Positions 1 to 8,311 of a stretch of DNA of 38,032 bases are shown one piece after another. The notes beneath the pieces were generated by a model that did no database searches, had not been told where the DNA came from, and saw nothing but the letters and a program-made list of their open reading frames with translations. How positions within the stretch are numbered: position 1 is the first letter of the stretch; each line of letters opens with the position of its first letter. The stretch spans positions 1 to 38,032 of the forward strand of contig JAVQWQ010000004.1 in assembly GCA_033578915.1 (NCBI GenBank), read 5' to 3'. Source of the DNA: UBA7692 sp033578915. GTDB lineage: Bacteria; Bacteroidota; Bacteroidia; Chitinophagales; LD1. The translations under genes were made by a program, and so were the position numbers.

Positions 1-73
1 TTACACCCCGGATAAGCTGAAAAAAGACTTTTTTCGCCCGGATTTTTTTTCTCTTCCTGAATCGCTATTATGA
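1..73 (+). CDS. C-terminal end of an unidentified protein (5' part outside window)
   Basis: An open frame enters from the left edge in frame 2 and codes for 23 residues ending in SLPESLL before a TGA at 71-73. The stop overlaps the ATG of the following ATP-grasp gene as ATGA, which suggests one operon and translational coupling. The tail is too short to identify a family. It is the only evidence for what precedes the ATP-grasp gene, so the pathway of that enzyme cannot be read from the window. Confidence 0.6.
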   Translation, partial: YTPDKLKKDFFRPDFFSLPESLL

Positions 74-1197
74 AAGTTTTAATTTTAGATGGCGGGAACC
101 AGAACACCCTTGCTGTTGTACGATATCTGGGACGAGCAGGACATCGCATGCATGTGGCAGCCTATTCGCCTCATGCATTGTCGCTATACAGTAAGTATTG
201 TGCTAAAAAAATCATTTTACCCGACCCGCGCTTTTCTTCTCAGGAATTTATCGAAAGACTCATTGAAAACTTAAAACAGGAAAAGTTTGATATTCTGCTG
301 CCGATGGGTTTCCGCTCCTATCAATTGTGTGCAACACATGCAGCGCAAATTCGACAATTCACTAAACTGATTATTACCAGTCCTGAAAATATCGCTATTG
401 CTTCCGATAAGAGAAAAACATACGAACTGGCAGCACAAGCCGGTGTGCCTTTTCCCAAAACTTATCAAATATCTTCTACAGATGAACTGGAAAAACTAGA
501 CATATCTTTTCCTGCTGTTATAAAATCATGTTTTGAAAGCGGGAAAAATATCGTGGAATACGCCCAAAGCCGCGATGAGTTAATTAAGAAATATCAGGAA
601 ATGATAAACCGATATCACTTCGGCAGCAACGAATATCCATTGATACAAGAGTACATTGCCGGAGACGGTTACGGTTTTTTTGCTTATTACGAAGGTGGCG
701 TGTGCAAGGCATATTTTATGCACCACAGAATAAGAGAATATCCTGCAACAGGGGGGGTAAGCGTTTGCGCTGAATCATTCTATGATGAGAAACTCATGGA
801 ATATGGGAAACGATTGCTGGATATGCTGCGGTGGGAAGGTGTAGCGATGGTAGAGTTCAAAAAACACAGCAATGGCGAATACAAACTGATGGAAATAAAT
901 CCTAAATTCTGGGGTTCGCTGGAGCTTGCGCTGGCGGCAGGTGTAAATTTTCCAGACATGCTACTCAGGAGAGCTTCCGGAGAACTAGTCTCTCAACAAC
1001 TGCCTTATAAAAATGTAACTTTTCAATGGTTACTCAACGGAGAGTTATTTCACCTCATTGAAAGGCCGTCATCATTTTTCAGCATTGTGAAAACATTGTT
1101 TTACTCAAAAACTGATTTTTACTGGAGCGACCTCATGCCGCATGTATTTCAGTTGGCTAATATTTTTCGCCATTATGTTAAAAAGCAGGCTCATTAA
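70..1197 (+). CDS. ATP-grasp domain protein (carboxylate-amine ligase type)
   Basis: A 375-residue cytoplasmic protein with the ATP-grasp plan. It has an N-terminal Rossmann-like pre-ATP-grasp region starting MKVLILDGGNQNTLAVVRYL. A central nucleotide-binding lobe carries the lysine of FPAVIKS (near 150) and the hinge IQEYIAGDGYGFF (near 200). A metal-binding strand MEINPKFWGSLELA (near 275) supplies the usual Glu and Asn. Family members join a carboxylate to an amine or another nucleophile through an acyl-phosphate, but the substrate cannot be told from sequence. The ATG overlaps the stop of the upstream gene (ATGA). The 3' end overlaps the convergent HAD gene by 20 nt. The frame looks intact; the family call is firm and the substrate unknown. 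Confidence 0.85.
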   Translation: MKVLILDGGNQNTLAVVRYLGRAGHRMHVAAYSPHALSLYSKYCAKKIILPDPRFSSQEFIERLIENLKQEKFDILLPMGFRSYQLCATHAAQIRQFTKLIITSPENIAIASDKRKTYELAAQAGVPFPKTYQISSTDELEKLDISFPAVIKSCFESGKNIVEYAQSRDELIKKYQEMINRYHFGSNEYPLIQEYIAGDGYGFFAYYEGGVCKAYFMHHRIREYPATGGVSVCAESFYDEKLMEYGKRLLDMLRWEGVAMVEFKKHSNGEYKLMEINPKFWGSLELALAAGVNFPDMLLRRASGELVSQQLPYKNVTFQWLLNGELFHLIERPSSFFSIVKTLFYSKTDFYWSDLMPHVFQLANIFRHYVKKQAH

Positions 1198-1732
1198 ATT
1201 GCTTTATAGTTTTATATCCGATATATCTGATTTTTTTAGGTAAAGCAGCAATGCAGTCCTCGTAAAATTTCACCTCTCCTTGTTCGTGATTATAGCTCAA
1301 ATCGTCAATGTAGGTTATTCTTTTGCAAAACAGAGCGGCAATTTTTAAAAGCCAAATTTTCTGCATGGGCGAGAGTACTAAAAAAATATGCCTCTGAGGA
1401 ATATTGATTAAAGCGCGTTCTTTTATCCACCAAGCCGTAACCTTCTGTGTGTTGTAAGCGCGCGCGGTAAGTACAAAGACCCTTCTTGATTTTGAAGAAG
1501 CGATGTTTGCAGCCAATGCGCACATACGCATGTGCGGAACAATGTTACGTAGGCGCTTCATCTCATCAGCTGTTCGATTAATGAGGGTCGGATAGGTATG
1601 CCCCAAAGTGTTATCTAAATCAAAAATATATATTGAAAAATTTCTGTTTTTCCACGCCTCTGCTACAAAACGCGAAAAATGGTTGCACATTCCCCACAAC
1701 TTACCCGCTACTCGTATAATTCGCCTAATCAT
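1178..1732 (-). CDS. HAD-like hydrolase family protein
   Basis: A 184-residue protein with haloacid-dehalogenase motifs in the expected order. Motif I is FDLDNTLGHTYP (catalytic aspartates 38 and 40), motif II is VFVLTAR (Thr89), lysines lie near 125-130, and motif IV is ITYIDDLSYNHE (Asp143, Asp144). This fits a phosphatase or phosphotransferase acting through an aspartyl-phosphate; the substrate is unknown. The spacing is compact, like the NLI-interacting/LNS2-like small HADs rather than a large capped enzyme. It is transcribed towards the ATP-grasp gene and overlaps it by 20 nt. The first 30 residues precede the first HAD strand, so an internal start at Met15 is possible. A perfect -7-like TAAGTTTG lies 31 nt upstream of the ATG. 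Confidence 0.75.
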   Translation of the reverse strand: MIRRIIRVAGKLWGMCNHFSRFVAEAWKNRNFSIYIFDLDNTLGHTYPTLINRTADEMKRLRNIVPHMRMCALAANIASSKSRRVFVLTARAYNTQKVTAWWIKERALINIPQRHIFLVLSPMQKIWLLKIAALFCKRITYIDDLSYNHEQGEVKFYEDCIAALPKKIRYIGYKTIKQFNEPAF

Positions 1733-1762
1733 GCCGCGAAGGTAACATACATCTTATCGGGC

Positions 1763-1770
1763 CAAACTTA
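1763..1770 (-). promoter_or_regulatory. Bacteroidota -7 element upstream of the HAD-like gene
   Basis: On the minus strand this reads TAAGTTTG, a full match to the TAnnTTTG element of the primary sigma factor in Bacteroidota. It lies 31 nt before the ATG at 1732. I see no TTTG at the usual 19-nt spacing, so the match is half a promoter only. Confidence 0.35.
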
Positions 1771-1830
1771 CAATCTTCACAAAGTCTTTAAAATACATAG
1801 AAAAACATTTCATTTTACGGATTGGGTATT

Positions 1831-1838
1831 TACGTTTG
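1831..1838 (+). promoter_or_regulatory. Bacteroidota -7 element immediately before bshC
   Basis: TACGTTTG matches TAnnTTTG fully. TTTC at 1808-1811, with exactly 19 nt between, is a one-mismatch -33 element. Only 5 nt separate the box from the ATG at 1844, so transcription would begin at or next to the start codon and the mRNA would be nearly leaderless. Confidence 0.45.
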
Positions 1839-1843
1839 TGCAC

Positions 1844-3427
1844 ATGTCGTTTGAGTGTGAACGAATATCACTTGCAAATACCGGACTTCTGCCGCCTTTG
1901 GTGCATGATTATCTGTATCAGCCTGAAAAAATATCGCACCTCTTTTCTCATAGCCCGAAGCTGCAGAACGTTCCTCAACAAATTGAATTAAAAAAACAGC
2001 AGCCAGTTAATCGTTCCGATTTAGTTGAAATTCTTTTGCAGCAGTATAGCAGAAGAGCGCCTGCTGCAAAAACACTTGAAAATATTCAATTGCTGAAACA
2101 TAAAAACACATTTACGATTTGCTGCGCACACCAACCCACGCTTTTTTTATATCCTGCTTTTTATTTCTATAAAATCGCTTCAACGCTATCGCTTGCAGCT
2201 TTATTAGAAGCATACTATCCGGAATACAGGTTTGTGCCAATATTCTGGCTGGGAAGCGAAGACCACGACAAGGAAGAACTATGTAATGCCACATTAGGCG
2301 AACAGCCCTATCAATGGGATACCCCTCAGAAAGGTGCAGTGGGAAGATTTTATTTAGATGCCTCTTTTCATGATTTACTTAACAAAGCATCGGATAACAT
2401 ACAATGCCTCAGATGGAGAGAAATTTTTCACGAGGCAGTAAAATCCACTGATAATTTCGGAGAGTTTACGGCTTTTGTTTTACAAGCCATTTTTGGAGAA
2501 CACGGATTAGTAGTCATCAACCAGGACGATAAAAAACTAAAGGAAATATTCTCAGACATCATCACTGAAGAAATCATTCATGGCGTAGCAGAAAAAATAT
2601 TATCTGATACCAATCATTTTTTGAACAACCACTACAATACACAGGCTTCTGTTCGCCCGATCAATTTTTTCCTGCTCGATAACCAAGGCAGAGAAAGAAT
2701 TTTGAAAAGTTCCGATGGGCGTTACACAGTGATGAACCGCGATATATGTTTTACCAAAGAAGAAATAGAAAAGTATATTAAGGAGCATCCCGAGAATTTC
2801 AGTCCCAACGTAATATATCGCCCATTGTTCCAGGAAACAGTTCTTCCCAATGTTGCCTTTGTTGGCGGGAGCGCTGAGTGCAGTTACTGGCTTCAGCAAA
2901 AAGCATTATTTAATCATTTCAAAAAGATATTTCCCATACTGGTGCATCGAACCCCAGTTGTCATTTTACCCCATCACATTTCTAAAAAGATATCGAGGCT
3001 TGGGCTGAACAAAACCGCGTTATTTCTTTCGGAAGAGCAAAAGATAAAACAGTTTATCGCGGAAAATTTCGGCCGGGAATATGATCTGCACGATATTGCA
3101 TCTTCCGTTGAAAAAGCTTTTGATGAGGCAGAAGAGAGGATAACAAAAGTAGATATTACGCTGCGCGATACCATACGCGCAGAAAAGCATAAGGCCCTGC
3201 AAGCTCTCACAGGGATTGAAAAAAAAGCAGCAAAGGCCTTGCGTAAAAAAAATGATACACTCATCAACCAGCTAAAAGCCGTTCACCATAATATTTTCAT
3301 AGATGGGGTTTTGCAGGAAAGGAAAATTAATTTCTTGAATTTTATGGATGGTGAAACTTTACTTCGTTTTCTTATTAAAGAAAGCAATCCTTTAGCCAAT
3401 GAATTACTGCTTGTCCATGTGCAATAA
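1844..3427 (+). CDS. bshC: Bacillithiol biosynthesis cysteine-adding enzyme BshC
   Basis: BshC performs the last step of bacillithiol synthesis, adding cysteine to GlcN-malate. From the ATG at 1844 the protein has 527 residues, the usual family length, and begins MSFECERISLANTGLLPPLV. The frame stays open upstream to 1679, but those 55 residues are low-complexity and run antisense to the HAD gene, so I reject the longer start. Family features visible are CCAHQPTLFLYPAFYFYKI, the FWLGSEDHDKEE loop, a central NVAFVGGSAECSYWLQ segment in the Rossmann core, and a charged coiled-coil near the C-terminus (AEKHKALQALTGIEKKAAKA). bshA and bshB are not in the window, as expected for these scattered genes. 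The 3' end lies opposite the run-on tail of the convergent TonB-dependent receptor. Confidence 0.93.
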   Translation: MSFECERISLANTGLLPPLVHDYLYQPEKISHLFSHSPKLQNVPQQIELKKQQPVNRSDLVEILLQQYSRRAPAAKTLENIQLLKHKNTFTICCAHQPTLFLYPAFYFYKIASTLSLAALLEAYYPEYRFVPIFWLGSEDHDKEELCNATLGEQPYQWDTPQKGAVGRFYLDASFHDLLNKASDNIQCLRWREIFHEAVKSTDNFGEFTAFVLQAIFGEHGLVVINQDDKKLKEIFSDIITEEIIHGVAEKILSDTNHFLNNHYNTQASVRPINFFLLDNQGRERILKSSDGRYTVMNRDICFTKEEIEKYIKEHPENFSPNVIYRPLFQETVLPNVAFVGGSAECSYWLQQKALFNHFKKIFPILVHRTPVVILPHHISKKISRLGLNKTALFLSEEQKIKQFIAENFGREYDLHDIASSVEKAFDEAEERITKVDITLRDTIRAEKHKALQALTGIEKKAAKALRKKNDTLINQLKAVHHNIFIDGVLQERKINFLNFMDGETLLRFLIKESNPLANELLLVHVQ

Positions 3428-5889
3428 TTCTGCTCTTTATCTTGCTCGTTTTTAGGAGTGAAGGCAAAATCTATGCGATAGAAAAATAAAGGCAAAAAAC
3501 CTAATTGATACACTTCCTGAGTTCCCCTTGTGGCCGGGACATAATCGAGCCTGAGCAAATTTTTTTGAAAAGTAACATTAACTAAATCTATGCCTACTTC
3601 GTGAGTGACATTTTTAGTATTGCAGCGATAGTTGATTCTGATATCGAGCCTGAAATAAGGCCTGAAACTGAAGCGGTTCCTTAGTTCGTCTATCACTACC
3701 GGTTCTTCCGATATAGGGCTCAGCACCGTATCGTAAGGCGTGTAACGCCTGCCGCCGGCAAAAGTAATTTTACCGCCCAGCCCAACTGTATTGATGCGCT
3801 TCAACTCTTTTTTTCTGTTTTTCCCTTCCCAAACAAACTCTTTTGTGCCCAGAAGATTCAGGTTATATATGCCGTTGAAATCGCTGTTGTACCATCGGCC
3901 ATCGCTGGCACGGTAACGGGCATCATAGACACTGCCGGTGAACATGGCAAACCAATTATTGGTAAAAAACTTTTCAACCGTACATTCGAAACCAAAGTTT
4001 CTTCCGATACCTTTATTGACAAGTTTTAAAGGAAAAAACCTTGAAAAGCCTGCACCTTCGTTAAGAATATTATATGATGAAGGAAAAGTATCTATGGATA
4101 TATCAAACAGGAATTGGAAATAGGCTTCGGTCTTTATCCGAACATCGCGGCTGATAAATACATCGTACCCCCCTATTACGTGGAAGCTGCGGATAAATCC
4201 CAGGTTTTTATTGTAGCTTCCAGTATTTCTGAATTCATCACGGGTGATGAAATAGCTGTATGTAGGTAGCATTTGTGAGTGGAGACCTGTGCCAATACTC
4301 AGGCTTTGATTTTTAGTAAACATATATCGCAAAGCCGCTCGCGGCTCAAGGCTCCAGCTACGCATATTGAGCGTAAAGATTTGCCCATGCAGTCCGGCAT
4401 TAAAGGTCAACTGTGGATTGATATTCCATTTCCATTGTACATAAGGCCTGAACATGAAGTCCCATCGCTGCACATTCACGCGCCAATACCATCTGTTGGT
4501 AAATTCACTAAAGTTACTGTCCACCAGATTAAAACGCCAGGCCTCGGTAAGGAGGCCAAAACGCAAGGTATGACGTGCATTGAGCTTGTATTGACGCATG
4601 AAAGCGCCGGTAAGCTTTGAAGTGATGAAGCGGTAAAATAACTTGCCAAAAATACTGTCAACCACCCAAACGGGTTGAGCGCCACTACTGTCTATGTGCC
4701 TCAATACGCGATTGTGCCTTACCAGATTCCATTCTGTTGATGCGGCAAAAGTAATGGTAGCGAAAGCATTCCTGGCAACCGGACGGGTGTAATTTAGGCC
4801 TGTTACGCCCATCCCTGACTGGAAATATTCATCGCGCCCGCCACTGGCATAAATGTCGCGCTCGGAATCAACAGATTTTTGTTTGGAAGTGAGGAGGTTG
4901 ATGGCGCTATATCCTCCTATGCCAAAAACGCTTAGGTTGCCGCCATTGCGGGTTGGTACATTGATTTTAAATTGCAGATCGGTGTATCGCGGAATGGCTT
5001 CAGTGCCAATATCCAGCCCCATGAGATTCATTAGTTCAAGAGTGGCGTAACGATAATTGAAAATATAACTCGCCTTGCGTTTGCGATTAAACGGGCCTTC
5101 GCTGAAGATGTTAGCACCCAGTAAACCAATTTCTGCAGTTACTTCATTGCGACTGTTATTGCCTTTTTTCATTCGAATATCGAAAACACCCGCAAGAGCA
5201 TTGCCAAATTCAGCCGGAAAAGCGCCTGTTAGAAAATCAGAAGTGCTTAGCATGCGGTTATTCAGAATCGCAACGCTTCCTCCTGCGCTACCCGGAATAT
5301 TGAAGTGATTAGGGTTTGGAATATGTACATTCTCTACTCTGTATTGAACTCCAAAGGGAGAGTTACCGCGCACCACAATATCATTTCGCGAGTCATCGCT
5401 ACCGGTAACACCGGCAAAGTTGCTCGCCATGCGGGCAGGGTCGCCGCGGCTGCCGGCATATCGCTCTGTTTCCTCAACATTAAACGCACGGGCAGAGATC
5501 ACAGCCATCTCGTTGATAGTTTCTCCTTTTCGTGTTGCAGCCACCTCTACTTCCTTTAATGTTTCTATGCTGCTTTCCATCTCTATATTCAAAATCACTT
5601 CTTTTGCAGAACTCACGAGCGTGTTAGGCAAAAAGGCTTTTTTATAGCCTACGTAGGAAGCGACAACATTCACTCTTCCTACAGGCACCTCCTGAATGAT
5701 AAAGTTTCCATCCTTATCGGTAAGTACGCCCTTCAATAATTTGTTATCATGGGTGAAGACCGCAACACTTACCCCCTCTAAGGGTTGTCGGTCGTCTTTA
5801 TCAACTATGTTACCGCGCAAGGTTTGTGTTATTTGTGCATTTACTGCACCGAGGTAAAGCACATAGCATATAATACAAACAGTCCTCAT
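3283..5889 (-). CDS. TonB-dependent receptor with carboxypeptidase-regulatory-like domain
   Basis: An outer-membrane ligand-gated transporter. The chosen ATG at 5889 starts a good signal peptide (MRTVCIICYVLYLGAVNA, then QITQ). The open frame runs 17 codons further up to 5940, but that start would bury the signal. A CarboxypepD_reg-like domain follows at about 23-100 (GNIVDKDDRQPLEGVSVAVF, GYKKAF). Next is a plug with DIVVRGNSPFGVQYRVENV and a long beta-barrel rich in alternating aromatic strands. The last strand, ending FFYRIDFAF, is where such receptors normally stop. Here the frame continues for 58 more basic, non-barrel residues, the last 145 nt antisense to bshC. Lost stop, indel or genuine tail are all possible. 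The ligand is unknown, and no SusD partner is adjacent. Confidence 0.88.
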   Translation of the reverse strand: MRTVCIICYVLYLGAVNAQITQTLRGNIVDKDDRQPLEGVSVAVFTHDNKLLKGVLTDKDGNFIIQEVPVGRVNVVASYVGYKKAFLPNTLVSSAKEVILNIEMESSIETLKEVEVAATRKGETINEMAVISARAFNVEETERYAGSRGDPARMASNFAGVTGSDDSRNDIVVRGNSPFGVQYRVENVHIPNPNHFNIPGSAGGSVAILNNRMLSTSDFLTGAFPAEFGNALAGVFDIRMKKGNNSRNEVTAEIGLLGANIFSEGPFNRKRKASYIFNYRYATLELMNLMGLDIGTEAIPRYTDLQFKINVPTRNGGNLSVFGIGGYSAINLLTSKQKSVDSERDIYASGGRDEYFQSGMGVTGLNYTRPVARNAFATITFAASTEWNLVRHNRVLRHIDSSGAQPVWVVDSIFGKLFYRFITSKLTGAFMRQYKLNARHTLRFGLLTEAWRFNLVDSNFSEFTNRWYWRVNVQRWDFMFRPYVQWKWNINPQLTFNAGLHGQIFTLNMRSWSLEPRAALRYMFTKNQSLSIGTGLHSQMLPTYSYFITRDEFRNTGSYNKNLGFIRSFHVIGGYDVFISRDVRIKTEAYFQFLFDISIDTFPSSYNILNEGAGFSRFFPLKLVNKGIGRNFGFECTVEKFFTNNWFAMFTGSVYDARYRASDGRWYNSDFNGIYNLNLLGTKEFVWEGKNRKKELKRINTVGLGGKITFAGGRRYTPYDTVLSPISEEPVVIDELRNRFSFRPYFRLDIRINYRCNTKNVTHEVGIDLVNVTFQKNLLRLDYVPATRGTQEVYQLGFLPLFFYRIDFAFTPKNEQDKEQNYCTWTSSNSLAKGLLSLIRKRSKVSPSIKFKKLIFLSCKTPSMKILW

Positions 5890-5950
5890 TACACAATTAT
5901 AATCATAATACCGGTATGAAAGATGACATCGGGCACACAAACATTTTATT

Positions 5951-5958
5951 TACCTTTG
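5951..5958 (+). promoter_or_regulatory. Bacteroidota -7 element before the TPR histidine kinase
   Basis: TACCTTTG fully matches TAnnTTTG and ends 16 nt before the ATG at 5975. No clear TTTG is found at 19-21 nt upstream. It is the best promoter candidate for the kinase, regulator and sterol reductase-like run of genes. Confidence 0.4.
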
Positions 5959-5974
5959 ATAGAGAATCATTTAT

Positions 5975-6763
5975 ATGATAACAAGAGATAAAATATCACA
6001 TAGACTGTCGCATTTTTATACTGCAGGTGTGCTAATTTTTTTTCTGATTTTATTTCGCAGCAGCACTTATGCAACACCACACGAAAATGCTCACAACTCC
6101 ATAAAAACAAAATTTGAGCTAGCAGATTCTCTTTTCAATGAAGGAAATTATCTGGCTGCGCAAAACCATCTTTTTGAGAGCTTACGCATTGCTGAGCAGA
6201 TTGGCGATAGTATATTCATGGCAAGGATTTACAGAAACATAGCTAGAATCTACAATGAAACAAAAAAACAAGATGAATGTATAAAATACGCATTAAAATC
6301 TATTGCTATACTTCAAAACAAAGAGTATCCATCTTATCTTGGTGAAGCTTATAACACTCTTGCCAATGCCTATTACGAAACCATGCAAGATTCCATTGCG
6401 CTTATTTACAATCAAAAAGCGCTTTATTACTTCGATAAAGCCAAAGACTCCCTAGGGCTTTTCGTTGTCTTTAAAAATTATGGTGCCGTGCTGTATGAAA
6501 TGGGGCAGAGACAAAAAGGAATATACATGCTGGAAAAAAGCCTTGATTATTTGCGCCCGTCTGACAGCCCTCTAAGATGGTTTTCAGCTTACATGACTTT
6601 AGGCGAATCCTACGTTTTTAATAAACAGTTTGACAAGGGAAAGTATTATTTAGAAAAAGAAAAAAATTTCTGCCGCGAGTACGAGAATATCACAAATTGG
6701 ATGATTATTACTACGCTTTGTACTATTATTAAAAAAACAAAAACGACTGGAAAAATGCGCTAA
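5975..6763 (+). CDS. TPR sensor histidine kinase, N-terminal part (frame-broken)
   Basis: This 262-codon frame encodes the sensor half of a Bacteroidota TPR histidine kinase. It has an N-terminal signal or anchor (VLIFFLILFRSSTYA), then tetratricopeptide repeats from about 45 to 225, for example YLGEAYNTLANAYYETMQDS and YNQKALYYFDKAKDSLGLF. After residue about 240 the translation loses TPR character and stops at 6761-6763. The rest of the protein (NDWKNALNNYIAHQQY, coiled coil, membrane segment, kinase domains) continues without a gap in the -1 frame. The intact protein would be about 556 residues. The periplasmic TPR domain probably senses or binds a protein or surface signal. See the finding at 6661-6763 for whether this is an indel, a pseudogene or recoding. 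Confidence 0.75.
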   Translation: MITRDKISHRLSHFYTAGVLIFFLILFRSSTYATPHENAHNSIKTKFELADSLFNEGNYLAAQNHLFESLRIAEQIGDSIFMARIYRNIARIYNETKKQDECIKYALKSIAILQNKEYPSYLGEAYNTLANAYYETMQDSIALIYNQKALYYFDKAKDSLGLFVVFKNYGAVLYEMGQRQKGIYMLEKSLDYLRPSDSPLRWFSAYMTLGESYVFNKQFDKGKYYLEKEKNFCREYENITNWMIITTLCTIIKKTKTTGKMR

Positions 6764-6927
6764 ACAATTACATCGCACACCAACAATATTGCGATAGCGT
6801 AGAGAATATAGAGAACATCAAGAATCTTACAGAACTCAGTACCCGATACGAAACTGAAAAGAAAGAAGCTAAAATCATTTTCCAGCAAAAGATTATTGAA
6901 AAAGAAAAGCAAGCCAGAATACTTACT

Positions 6928-7644
6928 TTGCTTATAGCTGCGATATCTGCTTTGTTACTTTTGACACTATTTGTAATCTTATGGATGCGACAAAAACAAA
7001 GAACACAAAAATTATTGCAGGAACAACAGGAAAAAAACATTCGCGATATTTTTCGCGCAGAGCAGAACGAACGCATACGCATTGCCCGCGACCTGCACGA
7101 CAGCATAGGACAGAAACTTGCCGTAATGCGCATGTTGCTGCCTCCATCTTCACAACAGGGAGAAATGAGTAAGTTTGTTCAATTTCTCGATGAAACAGCG
7201 CGTGAAGTAAGAGCAATATCACACAATCTGATACCCGAAATACTCAACTTTGGCCTTGTGAAAGGCCTCGAATCTTTGACGCATCGCATCAACAGCACCG
7301 AAAAAATTAATGCGCATTTTTCGGCTGAAGAAAAAATTTCGGGTTTGAGTTTGACAAAAGAAACAGAGGTCTCTTTATTTAGAGTTGTTCAGGAATTGCT
7401 TTCCAATATTATCAGACATGCTCATTGTAATAATATTCATATACAACTCAGCGCTACAGGACATACGCTTAAACTTGACATATCAGAAGACGGAAAAGGC
7501 TTCAATCCCGGATCAATAGAAGAATCTCAAGGATTAGGATGGAAAAATATATTTGCAAGAGTGAAGTTGATGAACGGAGAAATCAAAATCCGCTCGCAGA
7601 AAAATGAAGGATCGCAATTCACCATTAAAATACCAGTAAATTGA
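6928..7644 (+). CDS. Sensor histidine kinase, C-terminal part (HisKA_3 and HATPase_c), LytS/NarX type
   Basis: A 238-codon frame from a TTG. The same frame is open back to 6733, coding for the missing end of the TPR domain and a coiled coil, so the TTG is probably not a native start. Visible are one membrane helix (ISALLLLTLFVILWM) and a dimerisation/phosphoacceptor helix with RIARDLHDSIGQKLAV (His57 of this piece, codon at 7096). The ATPase domain has the N box VQELLSNIIRHAHCNN, the G1 region SEDGKGFNPG and GLGWKNIFARV. These are the marks of the HisKA_3 family that pairs with NarL/FixJ regulators. The TGA overlaps the TTG of the response regulator (TTGA), so the pair is translationally coupled. 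Confidence 0.8.
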   Translation: MLIAAISALLLLTLFVILWMRQKQRTQKLLQEQQEKNIRDIFRAEQNERIRIARDLHDSIGQKLAVMRMLLPPSSQQGEMSKFVQFLDETAREVRAISHNLIPEILNFGLVKGLESLTHRINSTEKINAHFSAEEKISGLSLTKETEVSLFRVVQELLSNIIRHAHCNNIHIQLSATGHTLKLDISEDGKGFNPGSIEESQGLGWKNIFARVKLMNGEIKIRSQKNEGSQFTIKIPVN

Positions 7645-8285
7645 ACGAAGAGTATCAGATTATCATTGCCGATGACCATCAGATTGTTATTGATGGATTG
7701 AAAAGCATTTTAAAAGACACTGCATTTAAAGTTGCTGCAGAAGCATTGAATGGACAACATGCGATGGATATTGTTCAATCAAATCCGATGCAATTTCAGG
7801 GTATTATTACAGACATCAGCATGCCGCTGCTTAGCGGAACAGATTTATGCAGGATGGTGAAACAATCCTATCCTCACCTGAAAGTGCTCATACTTTCCAT
7901 GTACAGCAGTCCACCTATTGTTCGCGAGGCTATTGCTTGCGAAGCAGACGGATTTATGATAAAAAGTGCAGGTAAAGAAGAACTGCTAACAGCACTGCAT
8001 AAAATTTTTAACCACAGCACTTATTATTCTGATGCCATTCTTCCAATTATATATAGCGAAATCCAAAAGGAAAAGAAACAAAAGGAAAACATGGCTTTAC
8101 TAACGGATCGCGAATTGGAAATTTTGAGGTTAATCGTAAGAGAATATACCAGCGAAGAAATTGCCAAAAAATTATTTATAAGCAAAAAAACCGTTGACAA
8201 CCACCGTACACATTTATTGGAAAAAACAGGTTCAAGAAGCACTATTGGATTAGTAAAATTTGCCCTGAAAAACGGACTGGAGTAA
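7641..8285 (+). CDS. NarL/FixJ-family response regulator
   Basis: A 214-residue DNA-binding response regulator, cognate to the kinase before it. The receiver domain spans 1-125, with the acidic pair DDH at 11-12, phosphoacceptor Asp58 in IITDISMP, the conserved Ser/Thr strand VLILSMYSS and Lys near 107 (MIKSAGKEEL). A linker rich in Lys and Glu leads to a LuxR-type helix-turn-helix at about 150-210 (LTDRELEILRLIVREYTSEE, KTVDNHRTHL). The only usable start is a TTG overlapping the kinase TGA. All key residues are intact, so the regulator looks functional even though the kinase frame is broken. Its targets are unknown; the sterol reductase-like gene 27 nt downstream is the first candidate for shared transcription. 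Confidence 0.9.
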   Translation: MNEEYQIIIADDHQIVIDGLKSILKDTAFKVAAEALNGQHAMDIVQSNPMQFQGIITDISMPLLSGTDLCRMVKQSYPHLKVLILSMYSSPPIVREAIACEADGFMIKSAGKEELLTALHKIFNHSTYYSDAILPIIYSEIQKEKKQKENMALLTDRELEILRLIVREYTSEEIAKKLFISKKTVDNHRTHLLEKTGSRSTIGLVKFALKNGLE

Positions 8286-8288
8286 TAA

Positions 8289-8311
8289 AGTTTTAAATCA
8301 TATTTAAAACT
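8289..8311. repeat. Perfect 10-bp inverted repeat touching the start codon of the DHCR24-like gene
   Basis: AGTTTTAAAT at 8289-8298 and ATTTAAAACT at 8302-8311 are exact reverse complements around the 3-nt loop CAT. The right arm ends one base before the ATG at 8312, and the left arm starts 3 nt after the regulator stop. It could be an operator, or an RNA hairpin that hides the start codon. It has no GC-rich stem, so it is a poor intrinsic terminator. Confidence 0.7.

Noticed and set aside
1679..1843. Upstream extension of the bshC frame
   Set aside because: The 55 extra residues run antisense to the HAD gene, have no family similarity, and contain the bshC -7 element.
2974..3267. Minus-strand frames inside bshC
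   Set aside because: They are Ser/Phe-rich translations opposite a Lys/Glu-rich coiled coil, a typical antisense shadow.
5905..5925. ACCGGT palindrome between the first receptor and the kinase
   Set aside because: Six bases are too short to separate from chance.
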